Positions 54,964 through 64,000 of a stretch of 64,000 bases of DNA are shown here, piece after piece; position 1 is the first letter of the stretch, and the number at the start of each line of letters is the position of its first letter. Under the pieces are notes generated by a model, which was not told where the DNA came from, made no database searches, and worked only from the letters and a program-made list of their open reading frames with translations. Made by a program: the position numbers and the translations under genes. The stretch is from Pseudomonas syringae CC1557 (GTDB lineage Bacteria; Pseudomonadota; Gammaproteobacteria; Pseudomonadales; Pseudomonadaceae), in assembly GCF_000452705.1 (NCBI RefSeq), contig NZ_CP007014.1, forward strand, positions 2,170,001-2,234,000, read 5' to 3'.

Positions 54964-55431
54964 ATGCAAGCAACAATTCCGCAAACAACTGCGCGTCAGC
55001 GCTGGATGGGCGTACTGGCCCGCGCTCATGTCGATCAACCGAGCCGCGAGCAGTTGAACCGCCACGAAGCGGCGCTGCGTGATACCGAATACCAGATGAT
55101 CCGCGCCCCCGAAATCGGCATGACACTGGTGCGAGGCCGAATGGGTGGCACCGGCTCGGCCTTCAATCTGGGCGAGATGAGTGTCACGCGCTGTGTAGTA
55201 CGCCTGGCTGACGGCCGAACCGGTTTCAGCTATCTGGCCGGACGCGACAAGCGTCATGCCGAACTGGCCGCGCTGGCTGACGCCCATCTGCAGGGCGCGC
55301 AGCAGGCCTGGTGGCTGAGCGAACTGATCGAACCGCTGGCACAGGCGCAAGCCGAGCGCCGGGCGCGCAAGGAGGCCGAAACCGCTGCGACCAAAGTGGA
55401 ATTCTTTACCCTGGTCCGAGGAGAAGACTGA
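54964..55431 (+). CDS. phnG: C-P lyase subunit PhnG
   Basis: A 155-residue subunit of the PhnGHIJ core. With PhnH, PhnI and PhnL, PhnG helps attach phosphonate to the ribose of ATP. Family segments RQRWMGVLARA, IRAPEIGMTLVRGRMGGTG and FNLGEMSVTRCVVRL are clear. The stop overlaps the phnH start by one base (TGATG). Confidence 0.95.
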   Translation: MQATIPQTTARQRWMGVLARAHVDQPSREQLNRHEAALRDTEYQMIRAPEIGMTLVRGRMGGTGSAFNLGEMSVTRCVVRLADGRTGFSYLAGRDKRHAELAALADAHLQGAQQAWWLSELIEPLAQAQAERRARKEAETAATKVEFFTLVRGED

Positions 55432-56027
55432 TGAACGCCGTTCTTCTGCAACCTGCTTTCACCGATCCGGTACTGGATGCTCAACGCAGTTTCCGTGTGG
55501 CGCTCAAGGCGCTGGCCGGTCCCGGCGTGATTCAGACCCTGCCAGCCGGTCACCAGCCGCCTGCGTTGCAAGGTCTGGACAGCTCGACCCATGCGCTGTG
55601 CCTGGCATTGCTGGATCTGGACACGCCGATCTGGCTGGCGCCGACGTTCGACACCCCTGCGATTCGCGCCAATCTTTCCTTTCATTGTGGCTGTCCGATT
55701 GTGGCTGATCGAAACGCTGCGCGTTTTGCGTTGCTCGACGGATCGACGGCTCAGGACCTGGACGGTTTTGACATCGGCAATGACCGTTACCCGGATCAGT
55801 CCTGCACCTTGCTGATCCAGCTGCCGAGCCTTGAAGGCGGACCGGCACTGAGCTGGAGCGGGCCCGGTATAGAGCGACAAAACAACGTGAGCTTGCCTCT
55901 GGATAAACGCTTCTGGACCGAGCGCGAATCGCGTCACCACTTCCCCTGTGGGCTGGATGTGTTCTTTCTTGCGAGCAACCAGATCATTGGTTTGCCACGC
56001 AGCACCCGCGCGAAGGAGTGTGTCTGA
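55431..56027 (+). CDS. phnH: C-P lyase subunit PhnH
   Basis: A 198-residue PhnH, a PLP-transferase-like fold without PLP that forms part of the C-P lyase core. QPAFTDPVLDAQRSFRVALKALAGPG and QSCTLLIQLPSL, GPGIE are typical. The start overlaps the phnG stop and the end overlaps phnI by one base. Confidence 0.95.
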   Translation: MNAVLLQPAFTDPVLDAQRSFRVALKALAGPGVIQTLPAGHQPPALQGLDSSTHALCLALLDLDTPIWLAPTFDTPAIRANLSFHCGCPIVADRNAARFALLDGSTAQDLDGFDIGNDRYPDQSCTLLIQLPSLEGGPALSWSGPGIERQNNVSLPLDKRFWTERESRHHFPCGLDVFFLASNQIIGLPRSTRAKECV

Positions 56028-57106
56028 TGTACGTTGCCGTGAAGGGTGGCGAACAGGCCATCGATAATGCCCACCGTCTGTTGGCCAACAGGCGCCGTGG
56101 AGATACCGACATCGCCGAACTCGACGTCGAGCAGATCCGCCAGCAGCTGCCACTGGCCGTTGCGCGGGTCATGAGTGAGGGCTCGCTATACGACGAGCAA
56201 CTGGCTGCGCTGGCGATCAAGCAGTCGGCAGGCGATCTGGTCGAGGCGATCTTTCTGCTGCGCGCCTACCGCACGACCCTGGCGCGCTTCTGCGCCAGCC
56301 TGCCGATCGACACATCAAACATGCAGCTCAACCGACGCCTGTCGGCCACGTTCAAGGACCTGCCCGGCGGTCAGTTGCTGGGGCCGACCTTTGACTACAC
56401 CCATCGCCTGCTGGATTTCACCTTGCTGGCCGAAGGCGAGCATCCGGGTCCGGATGTCGCCCCGGACGCAACCCTGGAACCCTGCCCACGCGTGCTGGGG
56501 TTGCTCGCCAAAGAAGGCCTGATGAAACCCGAAGTCGACGACGGCGAGCGCGTGGCGGACATCACCCGCGAACCGCTGGAGTATCCCGCCACTCGCGCCC
56601 AACGCTTGCAGGCACTGGCGCGTGGTGATGAGGGCTTTCTGCTGGCGCTGGGCTACTCGACCCAGCGCGGCTACGGCCGTAACCACCCGTTCGCCGGGGA
56701 GATCCGCATTGGTGAGGTCGAAGTCTGGATCGAGCCGGAAGAGCTGGGCTTTCCGATCCTGATTGGCGACATCGAAATCACCGAGTGCGAGATGGTCAAC
56801 CAGTTCGTCGGCTCGGCCAGCGAACCGGCGCAATTCACTCGGGGCTACGGCCTGGCGTTTGGCAACGCGGAGCGCAAGGCCATGGGCATGGCGCTGGTGG
56901 ATCGCTCGTTGCGCGCCGAAGAGTTCAACGAAGAAATCCGCTCGCCGGCTCAGCAGGAAGAGTTTGTGCTGGCGCATTGCGACAACGTTGAAGCCGCAGG
57001 CTTCGTCTCGCACCTGAAATTGCCACATTACGTCGACTTCCAGTCCGAACTGGAGCTGATCCGCAAGCTGCGCAAGTCCGCACCGACTCCGGAGGGCGAT
57101 CAATGA
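56027..57106 (+). CDS. phnI: C-P lyase subunit PhnI
   Basis: A 359-residue subunit that carries the purine-releasing (nucleosidase) step: it removes adenine from ATP to let phosphonate attack C1 of ribose. MYVAVKGGEQAIDNAHRLL, MQLNRRLSATFKDLPGG and GYSTQRGYGRNHPFAGEIR are family hallmarks. Overlaps phnJ by four bases. Confidence 0.96.
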   Translation: MYVAVKGGEQAIDNAHRLLANRRRGDTDIAELDVEQIRQQLPLAVARVMSEGSLYDEQLAALAIKQSAGDLVEAIFLLRAYRTTLARFCASLPIDTSNMQLNRRLSATFKDLPGGQLLGPTFDYTHRLLDFTLLAEGEHPGPDVAPDATLEPCPRVLGLLAKEGLMKPEVDDGERVADITREPLEYPATRAQRLQALARGDEGFLLALGYSTQRGYGRNHPFAGEIRIGEVEVWIEPEELGFPILIGDIEITECEMVNQFVGSASEPAQFTRGYGLAFGNAERKAMGMALVDRSLRAEEFNEEIRSPAQQEEFVLAHCDNVEAAGFVSHLKLPHYVDFQSELELIRKLRKSAPTPEGDQ

Positions 57107-57990
57107 GTACTGCACCCATAAGCACCGCACCGCAAAGGCCCGCCCGGGATGAGGCGTATAACTTCGCTTATCTGGACGAGCAGACCAAACGCATGATTCG
57201 CCGCGCGCTGCTCAAGGCGGTAGCGATTCCCGGTTATCAGGTGCCCTTCGGCGGGCGCGAAATGCCGCTGCCTTATGGCTGGGGCACAGGTGGCATGCAA
57301 CTGACTGCGACAATCCTTGGCGACGATGATGTCCTGAAAGTCATCGATCAGGGCGCTGACGACACTACCAATGCGGTGTCGATCCGGCGTTTTTTCGCTC
57401 GTACGGCAGGCGTTGCCACCACCGAGCGCACGCCGGAAGCCACCGTGATCCAGACCCGCCACCGGATTCCGGAAACACCGCTGCACGCGGATCAGATCAT
57501 GGTCTATCAGGTGCCGATTCCCGAGCCCCTGCGTTTCATCGAGCCCTCGGAAACCGAAACCCGCACCATGCATGCGCTGGATGATTACGGCGTTATGCAC
57601 GTCAAACTTTACGAAGACATCGCCACCTTTGGCCACATTGCCACCAGTTACGCTTACCCGGTGATGGTCGATGAGCGTTACGTGATGGACCCGTCGCCGA
57701 TTCCGAAATTCGACAACCCCAAACTGAACATGAACCCGGCGCTGATGCTGTTCGGTGCCGGACGCGAAAAACGCCTGTACGCCGTACCGCCGTTCACGCA
57801 GGTGGTCAGTCTGGACTTCGAGGACCATCCGTTCGAAGTGCAGCGCTGGGAGCAGTGCTGCGCCATCTGCGGCAGTCACGACTCCTTCCTCGATGAGCTG
57901 ATTCTCGATGACGCGGGCACCCAGAGCTTTGTCTGTTCCGATACCGACTACTGCGCCCAGCGCGTCAAACAGCAGGAGATCGCCCGATGA
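57103..57990 (+). CDS. phnJ: C-P lyase radical SAM subunit PhnJ
   Basis: A 295-residue catalytic subunit that breaks the carbon-phosphorus bond. The four cysteines have the exact C-x2-C-x21-C-x5-C spacing known for PhnJ (C253, C256, C278, C284). Three bind the 4Fe-4S cluster, and the last corresponds to the thiyl-radical Cys of the E. coli enzyme. An extra Cys252 adjoins the first. ALLKAVAIPGYQVPFGGREMP near residues 30-50 is conserved. Overlaps phnI and phnK by four bases each. Confidence 0.97.
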   Translation: MSTAPISTAPQRPARDEAYNFAYLDEQTKRMIRRALLKAVAIPGYQVPFGGREMPLPYGWGTGGMQLTATILGDDDVLKVIDQGADDTTNAVSIRRFFARTAGVATTERTPEATVIQTRHRIPETPLHADQIMVYQVPIPEPLRFIEPSETETRTMHALDDYGVMHVKLYEDIATFGHIATSYAYPVMVDERYVMDPSPIPKFDNPKLNMNPALMLFGAGREKRLYAVPPFTQVVSLDFEDHPFEVQRWEQCCAICGSHDSFLDELILDDAGTQSFVCSDTDYCAQRVKQQEIAR

Positions 57991-58808
57991 TCAGTGCGCT
58001 TTCATCAAGTCCCGAGGGCGCGCGTCAGGCCGAACCTGCGCAGCCGCTGCTCAAGGTCCGAGGGCTGACCCGCTTGTTCGGTGTGCAAAAGGGCTGTCAG
58101 GACGTGAGTTTCGACCTGTATCCCGGCGAAGTGCTGGGCATTGTCGGCGAATCCGGTTCGGGCAAATCCACCTTGCTGTCGCTGTTGAGCGGCCGTTGCC
58201 CGCCGGATCGCGGCACCATCGACTATCGCGGCAAGCACGGCGACTGGCTCGACCTGTACAGCGCCAGCGAGGCGCAGCGGCGCACCTTGTTGCGCACTGA
58301 ATGGGGCTTTGTCGAGCAGAACCCGCGTGATGGCTTGCGCATGGGCGTGTCGGCCGGGGCCAATATCGGTGAGCGCCTGATGGCTCAGGGCGTGCGCAAT
58401 TATCAGCAACTGCGCGGTGCAGCGCTGGACTGGCTGACTCAGGTGGAAATCGATCCGCAGCGCATCGACGACCTGCCGCGCACCTTTTCCGGCGGCATGC
58501 AGCAACGCCTGCAAATCGCCCGCAACCTGGTCTCCAGCCCGAGACTGGTGTTCATGGACGAACCTACTGGCGGGCTGGATGTGTCGGTGCAGGCGCGCTT
58601 GCTCGATCTGTTGCGCGGGCTGGTTCGCGAGCTGGACCTTGCGGTGGTGATCGTGACCCACGACCTGGCGGTGGCGCGGCTGCTGGCAGACCGGCTGATG
58701 GTCATGCGCCGCTCGGAAGTGGTGGAAAGCGGCCTCACCGATCAGATCCTCGATGACCCGCAGCATCCTTATTCCCAGTTGCTGGTCTCCTCGGTATTGC
58801 AGCCATGA
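57987..58808 (+). CDS. phnK: C-P lyase ABC-type ATPase PhnK
   Basis: A 273-residue ABC ATPase that binds the PhnGHIJ core rather than a transporter. Walker [10 protein letters not shown], signature FSGGMQQR, Walker B LVFMDEP and H loop VTHDLAVA are intact. The first 20 residues form a Ser/Pro/Ala-rich extension. Overlaps phnJ and is immediately followed by phnL. Confidence 0.95.
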   Translation: MISALSSSPEGARQAEPAQPLLKVRGLTRLFGVQKGCQDVSFDLYPGEVLGIVGESGSGKSTLLSLLSGRCPPDRGTIDYRGKHGDWLDLYSASEAQRRTLLRTEWGFVEQNPRDGLRMGVSAGANIGERLMAQGVRNYQQLRGAALDWLTQVEIDPQRIDDLPRTFSGGMQQRLQIARNLVSSPRLVFMDEPTGGLDVSVQARLLDLLRGLVRELDLAVVIVTHDLAVARLLADRLMVMRRSEVVESGLTDQILDDPQHPYSQLLVSSVLQP

Positions 58809-58870
58809 GCCTGACCGTTCATTCAGACACAGCCCTTGCCAACAGCGCTCGTAGTAAAGAGGTGAGCCCG

Positions 58871-59587
58871 ATGACGACGTTGATCGAGGTCCGCGACCTG
58901 TCGAAAACCTTCACCCTGCATCAGCACAACGGGGTGGTCCTCAATGTGCTGCGCAGTCTCAATTTCTCGGTGCGCAGTGGCGAATGCCTGGTGCTCAGCG
59001 GGCAGTCCGGCGCAGGAAAAAGTACGCTGCTGCGCACCTTGTACGGCAACTACCTGCCCGCCGCCGGAAGTATTCGTGTGCAGCACGAGGGTGAATGGGT
59101 CGAGCTGGTCGGCGCCAGCCCGCGCCAGGTGCTGGAAGTGCGGCGCAGAACGCTGGGCTATGTCAGCCAGTTTCTGCGCGTCATTCCGCGTGTATCGAGC
59201 CTGGATGTGCTGATGGAGCCTGCGCTGGCACGCGGCTGGTCCCGCGAGCAGTCACTGGAGCGTGCGCAGCTTTTGTTGACGCGCCTGAACATTCCGCAGC
59301 GCTTGTGGCCGCTGGCACCCAGCACGTTCTCTGGCGGCGAGCAGCAACGCATCAACATTGCCCGCGCGTTCATGGTGCCCTGGCCGGTACTGCTGCTCGA
59401 CGAACCGACTGCCTCGCTGGATGACGCCAATCGCCAGGTGGTGCTGGAACTGGTCGATGAAGCCAAGCAGGCCGGCGCCGCATTGATCGGCATCTTTCAT
59501 GACCGTGACGCCCGCGCGTCGGTCGCCAATCGTCAACTCGACATGACCCCGGTGGACCTCACCGCCAAGGAGTTACTGCAATGCTGA
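58871..59587 (+). CDS. phnL: C-P lyase ABC-type ATPase PhnL
   Basis: A 238-residue ATPase with Walker [31 protein letters not shown], signature FSGGEQQR and [12 protein letters not shown]. It works with PhnK on the core complex. The ATG at 58871 is preferred: GAGGTGAG precedes it and its length fits known PhnL. An in-frame ATG at 58805, overlapping the phnK stop, would add 22 unconserved residues but keep coupling. Confidence 0.93.
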   Translation: MTTLIEVRDLSKTFTLHQHNGVVLNVLRSLNFSVRSGECLVLSGQSGAGKSTLLRTLYGNYLPAAGSIRVQHEGEWVELVGASPRQVLEVRRRTLGYVSQFLRVIPRVSSLDVLMEPALARGWSREQSLERAQLLLTRLNIPQRLWPLAPSTFSGGEQQRINIARAFMVPWPVLLLDEPTASLDDANRQVVLELVDEAKQAGAALIGIFHDRDARASVANRQLDMTPVDLTAKELLQC

Positions 59588-60726
59588 GCGAACAGATTTT
59601 CAGTAATGCCCGCGTAGTAACGGCCGAACAGGTCTTCATCGGTACAGTGGTGCTTCGCGATGGTCTGATTGCCGATGTGCAAAGCGGGCGCAGTCAGTTG
59701 AGTCAGGCCCATGACCTCGAAGGCGATTACCTGCTGCCAGGGCTGGTCGAACTGCACACCGACAATCTGGAAAAACACCTGTCGCCACGCCCCGGTGTCG
59801 ACTGGCCATCGACCTCGGCGGTGATCAGCCATGATGCACAGATCGTCGCCGCCGGGATCACCACGGTGTTCGATGCGCTGTCGATTGGCGACATCAATCC
59901 CAAAGGCAAGCGCATGCAGCAACTGCCAGCGATGTTGCAGGCGATTGCCGAGGCCAACGCGGCGGGATTGACCCGCGCTGAACACTTGCTGCACTTGCGC
60001 TGCGAGGTCAGCCACCCCGACACCCTGAGCGTGTTTCGTGATCTGGTCGACCAGCCGCTGGTGCAACTGGTGTCGGTGATGGACCATGCGCCTGGCCAGC
60101 GCCAGTTCGCGCTGGAGTCCAAGTACCGCGAGTACTACATGGGCAAGTACCACATGAACCATGAAGAAATGGATCGCTTCATCGTTGAGCAGGTGGCCAA
60201 CTCCACTGAATACGCCGACCGTTACCGGCGCGCGATTGTCGGGTTGTGCCTGGCGCGTGGCTTGTCGATTGCCAGTCATGACGACGCAACCATGGCCCAC
60301 GTCGAGGAATCGGCAGGTTTCGGGATGAACATTGCCGAGTTCCCGACCACGCTGGAAGCCGCTCAGGGCTGTCGGCAATTGGGCATGAGTGTCTTGATGG
60401 GCGCGCCGAACATCGTGCGCGGCGGCTCGCACTCCGGTAACGTGGCGGCGGCATCATTGGCCAGGCAAGGGCTTCTGGACATTCTGTCCAGCGACTATTA
60501 TCCCGCCAGCCTGTTGCAGGCTGCTTTCATGCTGGTCGAGCAGGACAATGAATGCGAGCTGCCGCAGGCAATCAACATGGTCAGTCGCACCCCGGCGCTT
60601 GCAGCCGGGCTGGCGGATCGCGGTGAAATTCGTATCGGTCTGCGCGCGGATCTGGTCCAGGCGCGCAGTCATGGCGGCTTGCCGGTGATCGACAAGGTAT
60701 GGCGACAGGGCAAGAGGGTGTTTTGA
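59581..60726 (+). CDS. phnM: Alpha-D-ribose 1-methylphosphonate 5-triphosphate diphosphatase
   Basis: A 381-residue amidohydrolase-fold enzyme that removes pyrophosphate from the ribose 1-phosphonate triphosphate. Metal-site segments [12 protein letters not shown] (near residue 60), HAPGQRQF and [13 protein letters not shown] are present. Overlaps phnL by seven bases and phnN by one. Confidence 0.95.
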   Translation: MLSEQIFSNARVVTAEQVFIGTVVLRDGLIADVQSGRSQLSQAHDLEGDYLLPGLVELHTDNLEKHLSPRPGVDWPSTSAVISHDAQIVAAGITTVFDALSIGDINPKGKRMQQLPAMLQAIAEANAAGLTRAEHLLHLRCEVSHPDTLSVFRDLVDQPLVQLVSVMDHAPGQRQFALESKYREYYMGKYHMNHEEMDRFIVEQVANSTEYADRYRRAIVGLCLARGLSIASHDDATMAHVEESAGFGMNIAEFPTTLEAAQGCRQLGMSVLMGAPNIVRGGSHSGNVAAASLARQGLLDILSSDYYPASLLQAAFMLVEQDNECELPQAINMVSRTPALAAGLADRGEIRIGLRADLVQARSHGGLPVIDKVWRQGKRVF

Positions 60727-61292
60727 TGGTTGGCAGGTTGATTTATCTGATCGGGCCGTCTGGTTCAGGCAAGGACAGTGTGCTGGATGCAGCGCGGGAA
60801 ACCCTGGCACGACGCGATTGCCGGGTGGTGCGACGGGTGATCACCCGTTCTGCAGAAGCGGTGGGCGAGGCGGCACAGGCGGTGACGGTCGAACAGTTCG
60901 AGCACATGCGCGAGCGCGGTGCGTTCGCCTTGTGCTGGCAGGCCAACGGTTTGCGCTATGGCATTCCCATCGAGATCGATCAATGGTTGCTGGAAGGTCA
61001 TGACGTGCTGATCAATGGCTCCCGGGCGCACTTGCAGCAAGCGCAGATGCGTTATCCGAACTTGTCGGCCGTGTTGCTGACCGTCAATCAGGATGTGTTG
61101 CGCCGGCGTCTGTTGGCGCGTAATCGCGAAACCCTGCCGGAAATCGAGGCGCGCCTGGAGCGCAATGCACGGTTTGCCGGAGATTTGCTGGCTAACAACC
61201 CGCAGGTGTTTTCACTGGATAATTCCGGCGATCTGCAACAGACCGTCGCCGCCCTGATCGGTTTGCTGGACACGCGTCACGCATGCGCCTGA
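60726..61292 (+). CDS. phnN: Ribose 1,5-bisphosphokinase
   Basis: A 188-residue kinase of guanylate-kinase fold with P loop GPSGSGKDS at residues 10-18. It phosphorylates ribose 1,5-bisphosphate to PRPP, completing carbon salvage from the C-P lyase pathway. RRVITRSAEAVGE and GLRYGIP are conserved. Overlaps phnP by ten bases. Confidence 0.95.
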   Translation: MVGRLIYLIGPSGSGKDSVLDAARETLARRDCRVVRRVITRSAEAVGEAAQAVTVEQFEHMRERGAFALCWQANGLRYGIPIEIDQWLLEGHDVLINGSRAHLQQAQMRYPNLSAVLLTVNQDVLRRRLLARNRETLPEIEARLERNARFAGDLLANNPQVFSLDNSGDLQQTVAALIGLLDTRHACA

Positions 61293-62035
61293 CGCTGCTG
61301 GGCACCGGTGACGCCCGACAAGTGCCGGTCTACGGTTGTCAGTGCGTGGCTTGCCGGGCCGCACGGGCCAATCAGAACCTGCGCCGTTTGCCGTGCAGCG
61401 CGCTGATCGAATGCGCCGACCAGCGCTGGCTGATCGACAGCGGCCTGACCGACCTCACCGAACGTTTTCCGCCGCACAGCCTGAGCGGCATTTTGCAGAC
61501 GCACTACCACGCCGATCATGCGCAGGGCTTGCTGCATCTGCGTTGGGGGCAGGGGCTGGTGATTCCGGTCCACGGCCCGGCAGATCCGGAAGGCTTGGCA
61601 GACCTGTACAAACACCCCGGCATTCTGGATTTCAGCCAGCCGTTCGCCGCCTTCGAAACCCGTGCTCTGGGCGCTTTGCAGGTCACAGCGCTGCCGCTGA
61701 CGCACTCCAGGCCCACCTTTGGTTATCTGCTTGAAGGTGACGGGCAGCGCATGGCTTACCTGACCGACACCGTCGGCCTGCCTGATGCCACTCGCGAATT
61801 CCTGCAACGCCAGCCGCTGGACGTGCTGATCCTCGACTGCTCAATGCCGCCGCAACCTCAGCCACCGCGCAATCACAATGACCTGACGCTGGCGCTGCAA
61901 ACCATTGACCAGTTGCGACCGGGAAAAGCGGTGCTAACGCACGTCGGTCATACGCTGGATGCCTGGTTGATGGAGCAGCCGAGGTCGTTGCCAGGCAATG
62001 TTGTAATTGGGCGGGATGGCGTGGTCGTGATCTGA
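61283..62035 (+). CDS. phnP: Phosphoribosyl cyclic phosphate phosphodiesterase
   Basis: A 250-residue MBL-fold enzyme that opens the 5-phosphoribosyl 1,2-cyclic phosphate made by C-P lyase. It has the structural-zinc cysteines near the start (YGCQCVACRAAR), the metal motif HYHADHAQG (about residues 73-81), and the DCSMPPQP and HVGHT ends. Last gene of the operon; no phnO is present. Convergent with the amidase, 9 bases apart. Confidence 0.95.
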   Translation: MRLTLLGTGDARQVPVYGCQCVACRAARANQNLRRLPCSALIECADQRWLIDSGLTDLTERFPPHSLSGILQTHYHADHAQGLLHLRWGQGLVIPVHGPADPEGLADLYKHPGILDFSQPFAAFETRALGALQVTALPLTHSRPTFGYLLEGDGQRMAYLTDTVGLPDATREFLQRQPLDVLILDCSMPPQPQPPRNHNDLTLALQTIDQLRPGKAVLTHVGHTLDAWLMEQPRSLPGNVVIGRDGVVVI

Positions 62036-62044
62036 GAAGCGTCC

Positions 62045-63568
62045 TCACATCGCGCCAATCTCCGGCGTGGCGGTTTTTGATCCTCCGTAAACCGGTGGAT
62101 GGGTGACGATATGTGTCAGGTTAACCGCTGAAGCCAGCAGTTTTTGCAGGTCCGGACGCGGGCGAGACAGACGCGGATCAGTCGCCGTCGCGTGTTCAAT
62201 CGCCTCCGCGCAGGCCAGTAGTTTCGCGTCGCCACGAAAGCCGCCAATAATCTGTAGCCCGAACGGCATGCCTTGCCGGTCGGTGCCGCAGGGCAGGGAC
62301 AGCGCCGGGTTTGTCGTCAGGGTGATGGTGTAGCACAGCGCCAGCCAGCGATAGTAATTGTCCAGTGGCACGCCGTTGACTTCGCGCAGGTACAACTCGC
62401 TCCACGGGAAGGGCGATACCGGCGTGGTGGGCGCGAGGATCAGGTCGTAGTGCTCGAATTGCTTCTGAAAGCCACGAAATATCCGGCTTTGTTCGCCATG
62501 CGCCTTGACGCAGTCCTGCAAGGACATCGCCGCACCCATTTCGAAATTGGCACGGGTGTTGGGCCCCAGCGCGTTCGGGTCGCGGTCGTGGGCATCCTGT
62601 AATCCTGCAACGAAGGCTTCGGCACGTAACACATCAAAGGTGCGATGGGCGCTGCTCAGGTTCAGGTCGATGGCTTCGCAGGACTTGAACAGCGGGCTCA
62701 GGGCGTTGATCTTTTCCCGGAAGACTGCGCGGATATCGGTATCCACTGCGCAGGTACCGAAATCCTCGCTGTAGCCGACCCGTAACTGGCTGAGGTCTAC
62801 GGTGCGCGGCGCGAACGCGTCCTCGGCGATGGCATAGCTCAACGGATCGGACTGCCCCAGCCCGGCGCTGGCGCGCAGTTGCAGCAGGGTGTCGGCGACG
62901 TTGCGGCCCATCGGGCCGACGACGGAAATAGGCGTCCAGCCGAGTTTCTTGCGTTCGCTCGGCACCAGACCCGGAGAAGGGCGCAGGCCAACGATGCCGC
63001 ACAGCGCCGCAGGAATACGCAACGAGCCGCCAGTGTCGGAGCCACTGCACAACGGCACCATGTCCACGGCCAGTGCGGCGGCCGAGCCACCTGAGGAACC
63101 ACCGGCATTCAGCTGAGGATTGAACGGGTTGCCGGTCGCGCCCCATACCACGTTGCGGGTGTTGGCCCCCGCGCCCAGTTCCGGAACGTTGGTCTTGCCG
63201 ACCATGATCGCCCCGGCAGCGCGCAGGCGCGCCACGAACAGGTTGTCCTGTGCAGGGATGTTGTCGCGAAACAGCTGCGAGCCGTAAGTGGTGAGCACCC
63301 CGGCGGTTTCTTCCAGGTCCTTGATACCGATCGGCAGGCCGTGCAGCAGACCCAGCGGTTCGCCTTGCAGCACAGCCTGCTCGGCCAACAGCGCTTCATC
63401 GCGGGCGCGCTCGAAACAGGTCGCGGCAAACGCATTGATCTTTGGATTCAGGCTTTCGATACGCGCGATGCAAGCGTCCAGCAATTCCACTGGCGAGATC
63501 TGCTTGTTGCCGATCAGCGCCCGCAGTTCGGTGGCGGATTTGCCGAGCAGTTCGGATGGATTTTGCAT
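62045..63568 (-). CDS. Amidase-signature family hydrolase
   Basis: A 507-residue amidase with the Lys-Ser-Ser triad: Lys in GIKDLEE (near residue 83), cis-Ser in GSDTGGSLR and nucleophilic Ser in the same GGSLR run, preceded by AGGSSGGSAAALA. No signal peptide is evident, so cytoplasmic. Resembles GatA-like stand-alone amidases acting on aryl or aliphatic amides; substrate unknown. The codon usage matches the surroundings. Convergent with phnP; upstream lies repeat copy C. Confidence 0.93.
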   Translation of the reverse strand: MQNPSELLGKSATELRALIGNKQISPVELLDACIARIESLNPKINAFAATCFERARDEALLAEQAVLQGEPLGLLHGLPIGIKDLEETAGVLTTYGSQLFRDNIPAQDNLFVARLRAAGAIMVGKTNVPELGAGANTRNVVWGATGNPFNPQLNAGGSSGGSAAALAVDMVPLCSGSDTGGSLRIPAALCGIVGLRPSPGLVPSERKKLGWTPISVVGPMGRNVADTLLQLRASAGLGQSDPLSYAIAEDAFAPRTVDLSQLRVGYSEDFGTCAVDTDIRAVFREKINALSPLFKSCEAIDLNLSSAHRTFDVLRAEAFVAGLQDAHDRDPNALGPNTRANFEMGAAMSLQDCVKAHGEQSRIFRGFQKQFEHYDLILAPTTPVSPFPWSELYLREVNGVPLDNYYRWLALCYTITLTTNPALSLPCGTDRQGMPFGLQIIGGFRGDAKLLACAEAIEHATATDPRLSRPRPDLQKLLASAVNLTHIVTHPPVYGGSKTATPEIGAM

Positions 63569-63660
63569 GGGGTATTTCTCCGCGAAATGTACAAATCAAA
63601 CGGGCTGTCTTGCTGATGCTCGGCGTTGGCGTGCATCCAGTGAAGCTTGCGCTAAAGGTC

Positions 63661-63758
63661 GGACGCAGAGCGTGAGGAACGAGAAGTGTTCGGGCATGCG
63701 CGTTGATTATCGTGCCGATGCTCCGCGTCGGTATGCCGTTCGTGACGCTCTGCGCCAC
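63661..63758 (-). repeat. Dispersed intergenic repeat, copy C
   Basis: On the minus strand it reads GGCGCAGAGCGTCACGAACG, GCATACCGACGCGGAGCATC, GGCACGATAATC and ends with an inverted core (CACGCTCTGCGTCCGACC). It is the clearest copy of the family and fills most of the gap between the amidase and the next gene. Confidence 0.8.
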
Positions 63759-63812
63759 ACATCTACATCGCGCGCTTTCCTTCAGGCCGAACGCAGCAAG
63801 CGGGCAGTCTCT

Positions 63813-64000
63813 TCAAACATCCCCCAACGCCAGTATCGTCGCCACCAGCGCCTGGCCTCTGGGCACCAGGGTGTTCAGCTCCAGGTACTCACGCTCGGTA
63901 TGCACTTTGCCGCCGACCGGGCCGAGGCCACAAAGGGTCGGGATGCCGAGGCTGGCGGTGAAGCCCGAGTCGGCGCAGCCGCCGGTGAATTCGCCCTCCA
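63813..64000 (-). CDS. M20-family metallopeptidase, 3' end
   Basis: The last 62 residues of a gene running off the window edge: EGEFTGGCADSGFTASLGIP, then TLCGLGPVGGKVHTEREYLE and a stop at 63813-63815. The Gly-Ser-D-x-x-x-like GGCADSGF, the GLGPVGGKVHT segment with the metal-ligand His, and E-R-E-Y-L are typical of M20 peptidases of the glutamate carboxypeptidase/ArgE group. The substrate cannot be inferred from this fragment. Confidence 0.85.
   Translation of the reverse strand, partial: EGEFTGGCADSGFTASLGIPTLCGLGPVGGKVHTEREYLELNTLVPRGQALVATILALGDV

Noticed and set aside
1..64000. CRISPR array, complete insertion sequence, integrase or prophage genes
   Set aside because: No regularly spaced direct repeats, transposase or integrase domains were seen; the repeats present are short palindromic intergenic elements.

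Overview
The window is Pseudomonas DNA, most likely from the P. syringae group. It opens with the order pheT-ihfA-MerR-tRNA-Pro typical of the genus. It also has high-GC codon use, many chemoreceptors, a purU-folD-soxBDAG operon and dispersed intergenic repeats of a kind familiar from P. syringae genomes. The species call is inference, because no database search was possible.

Layout. 1-2477: end of the translation/IHF operon, tRNA-Pro(GGG) and its terminator, then a decayed gap. 3.2-5.2 kb: HBM-type chemoreceptor. 5.5-10.4 kb: catabolic cluster GntR, SDR dehydrogenase, beta-keto acid cleavage enzyme, SMP-30 lactonase, MFS transporter. 10.6-12.1 kb: secreted alpha-amylase of lower GC, probably acquired. 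12.8-14.4 kb: CHASE3-type receptor, followed by the eroded tail of a GMC oxidoreductase. 14.8-16.3 kb: divergent arsR/xenA pair around a palindrome. 17.1-20.7 kb: soluble receptor with four PAS repeats, coupled to a protein with three CheW domains. 20.8-26.1 kb: small proteins, an atypical periplasmic metallo-beta-lactamase-fold protein, a LysR regulator, a repeat cluster and a dCache receptor. 26.3-33.1 kb: sarcosine oxidase with folD and purU.

33.4-36.3 kb: TonB-dependent receptor plus periplasmic DUF4198 protein behind a strong Zur-like palindrome, pointing to zinc rather than iron. 36.5-45 kb: frameshifted nitrilase, MFS transporter, small proteins, a Tat-exported SMP-30 protein, DUF1206 membrane protein with a heptamer tandem repeat, EndoG-like nuclease and a frameshifted chemoreceptor. 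45-49 kb: DUF6482-like, Rid-family, topoisomerase III (with a LexA-type box upstream) and HDOD genes. 49.3-51.2 kb: PctA-type amino-acid receptor. 51.4-62.0 kb: complete C-P lyase operon phnCDEFGHIJKLMNP behind a Pho box. 62.0-64 kb: amidase, another repeat copy and the 3' end of an M20 peptidase.

The genes describe a plant- or soil-associated heterotroph. It uses phosphonates under phosphate limitation, demethylates sarcosine (and so glycine betaine) with one-carbon disposal to formate, degrades starch and an unknown lactone or hydroxy acid, and invests heavily in chemosensing (five intact receptors and one broken in 64 kb). The points most worth follow-up are the Zur-type metal operon, the BKACE/lactonase pathway, the PAS4-receptor/triple-CheW pair, the LexA-type box before topB and the PhnF-type palindrome inside the phnF start.
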